Source of the DNA: Marasmius tenuissimus
Taxonomy: Eukaryota; Basidiomycota; Agaricomycetes; Agaricales; Marasmiaceae
Length of the DNA: 64,000 bases
Direction of reading: 5' to 3'
Assembly (NCBI GenBank): GCA_029532415.1
Contig: JAQOTA010000050.1
Coordinates: 1,984,001-2,048,000 of the forward strand
Under the pieces are notes generated by a model. The model worked only from the letters and a program-made list of their open reading frames with translations. It searched no databases and was not told the DNA's origin. Below, one piece after another: positions 59,190-64,000 of this stretch. Made by a program: the position numbers and the translations under genes. The stretch's first letter is position 1; each line of letters begins with the position of its first letter.

Positions 59190-60270
59190 ATGGATTATAC
59201 CGTACCTCGACAATCTTCAACCACGACGAGAATCCCAGAAATCCAGTCCAACCACCTGGGTTTATACAACCTCGGCATCTTCAAGTGGTGAGTTTGGCCT
59301 AAAATTGGCGAAAATTGTAGAGGAAGATATTCTAACGAATATGGAGTGATTTAGAGAGAAGTGGGACGATTGTGCGCGTTTCGAGTACGGGACCTTGAGT
59401 GGACATGGAAGAGCGGTCGAAGAGCGGCAGAATCATCGGAGACGAGTGGCCGGACCGGTGTACCTGCGCACCTTGTTCCACAACCTCCATCATCCATGTC
59501 CTCCCGCTGCCCTCTCTAGATCTCTTCACCGCTCGATTCGGAATGGGTTCTTCTACCGGCAGCTTCAAAACTTGGCAATGCTTGAACACTATCCCTCAGA
59601 AATCTTGACTGCCACCTTCGACTCTTGCACAATTGCGCCGGCTGCTTCGGATTGCGGAATAACCAGTCACCTCCGACTCGCCGATCAAGGATCTTCGGCG
59701 TTCTTCAAGATTTCTGAGCTGTCACCTCGCCCTCATCATATGCGAACACAAGCGTTGGAAGGTCTTGAGTTGTCACCAGACAGCAGGTGACACAACAGCA
59801 CGGTATTCATGAACATCAAGCTTGAGCCCGACGTTGAGGGTACTGTAGACAACATCGTGCGAGCGGTTAGCAGGGATCAAGCCTGGAAGTTTGGGGCCCA
59901 TTCCTTGAACTCCAACCACCATCGCGCTTCCACCCAATCTCCACCCAGCCCTCGCTCACACTTACGCGTTGTATCCAACCGTCTATGGTCACTATCGGAT
60001 CATATTCAACATGCCGGGAGACAATGAAGTTCTGTGGATTTATCAAAGCTCGAAAGTACGGTCGTCTTCGTTCTAGTTAGGCCTCGACTTGGAGATGGAA
60101 ATGGGGCGATGGGGGGCTGGCGCTACGGCAAGAGGAGGGATTTTGGTACAACAACAAGCTCTCTTCCTGAGAGAAGAGACTTTGAAGTTCAGACTCTAGT
60201 GGGAATCCAAGGAAGGCTCGTCATCTCCCCCCTCTCAACCAATCTCCGCTCTCAAAACCACAACTCATAA
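59190..60270. repeat. R2 module, copy 5, with TM-like piece at its left
   Basis: 59190-59510 - strand: decayed M-E-V-V-E-Q gene. 59500-60270: R2 block. A + strand frame from the ATG at 59809 (MNIKLEPDVEGTVDN, RAVSRDQAWKFGAH) and an open frame at 60034-60267 (DLSKLESTVVFVLV, GWRYGKRRDFG, LVISPLSTNLRSQ) are the most gene-like R2 sequences. The second is conserved with 20880-21137. Possibly an unrecognised gene broken once between the two frames. Confidence 0.42.
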
Positions 60271-60539
60271 TAGCATTGGATACGCGAAGCAAACAGTGGT
60301 TGGGCCTCGAACTCAAGTGCTGGGCTCGATGGATCCTACTTATGTGCGTTCCAAAGCTTCCTGGTTCCTGGTTTTCGCTGACAGAGTATCTAGAGTATAT
60401 AACAGCTGTGCGGAAAGGTTGCGTTGAACTCGAGTCGACTGTCACCACAACCATACCACAGTCCTCACGATGATGCGATTGTACCTCAGCCCCGTAGTGA
60501 ACAATGTATTGATTTTTTCACACCGAACTTAGCGTGGAG

Positions 60540-60872
60540 ATCACGACCCACATTGTTTCAAGCTATACTCCACTTTCTCTTGCCCTACCTGATAACTCAT
60601 CCAATCCCATCGATCTAGTTTTCTCCTTCCATCCGTTCGACTCCATCGGGCAGTTGTAAACCAGGCCATGAGTGTATGCTTCACTCGATCTGGCGACTGC
60701 GGAAAGACATCTTTTGAGTATACGTCGATTTTGCTCGTACCAGAGAACTCGAGGCCGCAAGTGACTTGATTATGAGTGTGAACAACAGGTTTGTGGAGCA
60801 GAAACCGGAGGCTCCCAGCAAAGCTCAACAGAATCTAGCGAGGTGTTTGAACGATCCAAGGCAGGTGGGTAT
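60540..60872 (+). pseudogene. S-family remnant in the right large duplicate
   Basis: Partner of 21600-21975. Contains the DLATAERHLL-like, TRELEAAS-like and Arg/Glu-rich tail segments in shifting frames, and ends at 'caaggcaggtgggt'. Followed by an orphan family K promoter. Confidence 0.45.
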
Positions 60873-61100
60873 CGCTTGCCCATCTTCAGCGCTCCATGGG
60901 ATATTGCGAAGTCGACGCATGATGCATGCCCGCGATGGTGTAGTGCTCGTGGGAGATACAGAGGGGATATGCCCTCGTGCAGGACATGGGACGGTTGCGA
61001 GAAGTTCACTCAAGGTGGACTATGTTTGACATCCCCCCATCGTTGCCTACCCCCTCTCAGTTTTCTCTCTCGTACCCCGTGCCTCCCCGTTCTCTCCCTT
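60873..61100 (+). promoter_or_regulatory. orphan family K promoter block without a gene
   Basis: 60873-61060 reproduces the block that precedes each family K ATG: 'gatggtgtagtgctcgtggg', 'gatatgccctcgtgcagg', then TTCACTCAAGGTGGAC, GTTTGACATCCCCCCATC and a pyrimidine-rich run. It continues to 'ccctttgcgtgttagggga', but instead of an ATG with the NAH/NAQ leader the sequence changes at about 61110 into the LRR-like remnant. A weaker partner at 21975-22110 is cut even earlier. Confidence 0.5.
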
Positions 61101-61249
61101 TGCGTGTTAGGGGATACGGGTAGGTTCTCTAAAATGCAAACTCCACACACACCGTCGCCCAACACTTCCCTCTTGCCGCTCAGTCCCTCTCCGACGCTTG
61201 TGGTTTGTTTGACTCACATCGAAGAAGGTCAATTGGAGATGTTTTATCT

Positions 61250-62590
61250 CTCGCTTGGGTCTTGAAGATCCCAACCTGTTATATAAAGCGGGCGGCAATT
61301 GTCTGATGCCATTCTTGGAGGCGGGCATCCACAGGCAGCTCGAGACCCTATATCAGCTCCTTGGAGCAAACTGAAATCCAGCAAAAGTGATAAATGCTGT
61401 GTGTATGTCCAGAGCTCGGAGTCCGATGAGTCCTCTAGCAAGCAGATCCTGACGCCGTGATAGTTCGTTCTACTTCCGCCTCCGAAAACTTTGTCCGTGG
61501 GCACGTTCAGCTTGATATCAGTGAGATGACCCTCATCCGACAGAAGTCTCCCCGACATATACGCCGAGTTCGTCACCAAAAAGAGCAGACAGAGTCAATG
61601 AGTACCGTTACGCTCACTCCCCGCAAAAGACTAATTTGCCTCGAGAAACTTCGACGCGGAGACATTCGAGACAAACCTGCCGTTCCGTGCATGGATTCTT
61701 GGCAAGGTTTGGTGAATACCGATGGTGTGGAACGAGGAGTGTTAGGATTCGACGGGTCGTCGGATGAGTTCGTGTGACGAAAGGTTGGTATCCTTAACCG
61801 AGAAAACGGAATATGGAGGAGTCCAGGCGTTGTGAGGGTAGTCTGTGATAATCTGATTGTCTTCAGTCGGGGCAAGAATAGAATGAAAGGATGTAATGCT
61901 ACCGTGATGGACAGTGGTGCGTTCGTATGTGCCATTTGTCTGATAGGCTCAGTCTCGAGGAGATCCGATACCGGAACACTGGTCAATGGTTATTCGGTGA
62001 CCTCCATCAACTACCAAGTCAGAACACCCTCGGTGCTCACTTCTATTTTAGCCCCAATGTGCTTCAGCCGTTCTCAAAACCTTTGGACAATCCAGGTAAC
62101 CACATCGTTCGGTGATAGAGCTGCATGAAACGGCCAAAAAACCAAAGGTGAACTATACAGTGTCAGCATCGAGATGAGGACAAAACGCGCGAAGCATCTC
62201 CAGAGCTAGCCTTCCCGAGTTCAACAACGTCAGAGACACGATGATGGCGGATCTAATGTGTACCTTGAAAGCAAATACGTGATGAATTCAACAATCGAGG
62301 TGAGGGCCAGCAAGGACATAGCAATTGCATCGAAAGCTTAGCGACTGAGGAATAAACTACAGACATACTGCAACTCTTCCTCCTGAGGCGGGTGAGCTTT
62401 TTCAGAAACAATACCTCGCAGGCACATAACTTGATTGCTTTCAGCGAAGTCGATTCAATAAGCGCATGAAGGAGAACTGACCATACGGAAGAAACTACTG
62501 CAAAAGTCTGACCCAGACGGCTCTGGATATGTGGTTCAAGGTTGAGATGTTGAGTAGTTTTGAGGGCGCACGAGCGGTGAGGCAACGAGA
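61250..62590 (-). pseudogene. LRR-like - strand family, copy 4
   Basis: The near-identical partner of 22180-23280. On the - strand 61244-61579 reads LLSDEGHLTDIKLNVP, FGGGSRTNYHGVRICLLE; 61573-61986 has LPRLKTIRLSQTTLTTPG; 62253-62585 has KTTQHLNLEPHIQSRLG. Frames are broken between the segments, and short introns may explain some breaks. An LRR protein is only a pattern-based guess. Confidence 0.32.
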
Positions 62591-62596
62591 ACAGTG

Positions 62597-63206
62597 ATGT
62601 GTGACATTGGTGAGCTCATCCAAAATGAGACTGCCGGTCGCCCTTTAGAAGTAATGGTGCTGGGACCAAGACCTGACGAGAGCCCATTCAGCGATGCAAG
62701 TCCCAAGAAGAGGGCAATCCGGACTCATTTCAATCAACAGCTGCGCCATGACTTGGACTGTATCTCCCAGAACCTTCGAGAGTCCACCAGATCAGAATCG
62801 CCATCTCACGCTGTTGTTCATGGTGAGAGCCAGAACGGGTGAATTTACACCTGTCTTTTTCCCTCCAATTCTTCTCCCTCTTTGTGACTACCCCCTTCAA
62901 AGTCCATTGACCTCTACTACAGTCCAACAAGATCTGCGCCCGTGCGAGACATACGTCGCACTCGTATGTTTTCTTTTGTCGGCAGTGGGTCCGAGGAACT
63001 GATTTTTGATGATTGCTAGAGATTTGTAGAGATCTTTCGAGCATCAGAGTGCGTATCCTGAGGTTTTCCCGTACAACGAGTTAGGTTGTGAGAAAGAATG
63101 GCAGTATCCGACAGCACGACAGAAACGAAAATGCAGACGAAATGGATTGAAATGGGAACTTCGGAGTGGGTGGGGTCTGATGGCATTAAGGCTTTGTGGA
63201 TACTAG
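62597..63206 (+). CDS. uncharacterised small three-exon gene, right copy, about 147 aa
   Basis: ATG at 62597, exons 62597-62822, 62923-62963 and 63030-63206, introns GT-AG, all in phase to TAG. Product begins MCDIGELIQNETAGRPLEV, has RAIRTHFNQQLRHDL in exon 1, VQQDLRPCETYVAL in exon 2 and FEHQSAYPEVFPYNELG, EWQYPTARQKRKCRR, GLKWELRSGWGLMALRLCGY in exon 3. Differences from the left copy (23257-23899) leave every frame open, although several change residues. The alternative upstream acceptor seen in the left copy (AAGG) is AAAG here, so the downstream acceptor CTACAG is the likely one in both. Family unknown. A 104-codon antisense frame overlaps it. Confidence 0.45.
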
Positions 63207-63340
63207 AACTGATCTCTCGGCGTTCGCAGACCAGAACGCAACAACGCAGTCGAGTTTGTTGTCTTCCTTGAGCTCGCGGATGTCTGCCCTGATGAGCTCG
63301 AAATGGGCTCGGATATCATAGGGAATTGTAGCACAGCCGG
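63189..63340 (-). pseudogene. INO1: INO1 internal fragment, right copy
   Basis: Partner of 23890-24040 and nearly identical: IRAHFELIRADIRELK, DCVVAFWSANAEIS on the - strand. Isolated piece overlapping the 3' end of the small three-exon gene by a few bases. Confidence 0.7.
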
Positions 63341-63623
63341 CCAGCGAGTACCCGGGAGACTTCCACCCAGTGTTAGGTGAAGAGAAAGGTAGTCGGCAGA
63401 AGGCCTGTTATCATACGCAGGGATCCGCTCTAATCAGACTTTGAGGGCTTGTAGGTACTAGGAATTGTATCAAACAATAAGGAAACACACCTTGGTGAAT
63501 ACCTAGCGGATTCGCTGCCTCACTACAGGCCCGTAATGTAGTATTTAGGTTCTAAGCCGGTCCAGTTGCTTGCAGCGAATATGAAAGTTGCCGTCTTCGG
63601 TATTTCCAGGTGAACGCAAAGCT

Positions 63624-64000
63624 TCATGTTGGTGGGTGTGGTTCAAGTCGAGACGGTTCGATCTGCCGGCTTAGTGCCGGTACTCGACTTTGACCAGAAT
63701 CCACCACGACCAACAACCCGTCTCTATCTCCATGCCTTCTGTAACCCGCACGAGCATGCGGCAATCACTCTGGAATATCAGAGCTCGGTTGGCACCGTGA
63801 TTTGGCAGCCAAAGAGCTCACGGAGGTTACTCGTGAACCTTCTGGCCAGCAAGAACGAAAATAACCGTCAATAAACCTCACGCGAGCTGCTATTTTGAAA
63901 AGAGATATCGGTCCTCAGGTGCGTATTATGCTTTGCTGTGTGCTTGAGGCTCTGGCTGACCAGTTTGAAGCTTAATTAGTGACCTCCATACGGAATCACT
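63624..64000 (+). repeat. left edge of a further duplication unit
   Basis: The unit-edge block ('cttcatgttggtgggtgtggttcaagtcgagacggttcg', broken here into words) is the same as at 24304-24345 and is followed by the same upstream-block sequence up to the window end. A further family K gene would be expected roughly 1.3 kb beyond the window. Confidence 0.55.

Noticed and set aside
1..64000. LTR retrotransposon or reverse transcriptase as the cause of the repeats
   Set aside because: No YxDD, integrase or gag motif in any long frame and no direct terminal repeats seen; the units contain ordinary multi-intron genes, so DNA-level duplication fits better.
1..64000. Telomeric or CRISPR repeats
   Set aside because: No TTAGGG-type arrays and no regularly spaced short repeats were found.

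Overview
This window is nuclear DNA of a filamentous basidiomycete, most likely an Agaricomycete and perhaps Agaricales. The signs are genes with many very short exons, GT-AG introns of about 46-64 bp, one GC-AG intron, a cytochrome P450 in roughly 16 exons, and a lineage-specific protein family whose N-terminus (a small 'NAQ/NAH..TIG' motif followed by an N/H-rich stretch) is of a type I associate with mushroom genomes. The order-level placement is inference. No rRNA, tRNA, CRISPR or bacterial feature is visible.

The window is dominated by a repeatedly duplicated unit of roughly 10 kb. Read left to right, a full unit holds: (1) a 1.6-1.85 kb upstream block with remnants of a small gene (here 'S family'); (2) a conserved pyrimidine-rich promoter block; (3) an 11-exon, about 600-residue gene of unknown function (here 'family K') on the + strand; (4) a convergent, broken copy of myo-inositol-3-phosphate synthase (INO1) on the - strand; (5) further multi-copy remnants (module X, module R2, an LRR-like - strand family). 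Family K starts at 1622 (truncated), 10457 (truncated), 14980 (intact, 607 aa), 25924 (intact, 607 aa), 35841 (intact 871-aa fusion with its C-terminal half doubled) and 54526 (598 aa, frameshifted last exon). INO1 remnants lie at about 17.8-19.2, 28.7-30.3, 44.6-45.3, 48.1-49.4 and 57.4-58.9 kb, with two further 150-bp pieces at 23.9 and 63.2 kb. The stretch 15.0-24.5 kb is a paralogous copy of 54.5-63.9 kb, and its right end (22.2-24.5 against 61.5-63.9) is nearly identical. A shorter nearly identical patch joins 25.2-25.86 kb and 35.1-35.78 kb.

Outside the repeat units, 4127-6744 holds a recognisable cytochrome P450 with all hallmark motifs but a 1-bp frameshift in the proline-rich hinge. 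12707-13091 is a 385-bp non-autonomous DNA transposon with CACTG...CAGTG ends. A small three-exon + strand gene (about 147 aa, unknown function) lies inside both copies of the large duplication, at 23.3-23.9 and 62.6-63.2 kb.

The picture is a rapidly evolving birth-and-death locus. Family K is the one component repeatedly kept open, while the INO1 partner decayed before at least one of the large duplications. Function of family K is unknown; a degenerate kinase-like N-lobe in exons 1-6 is only a suggestion.
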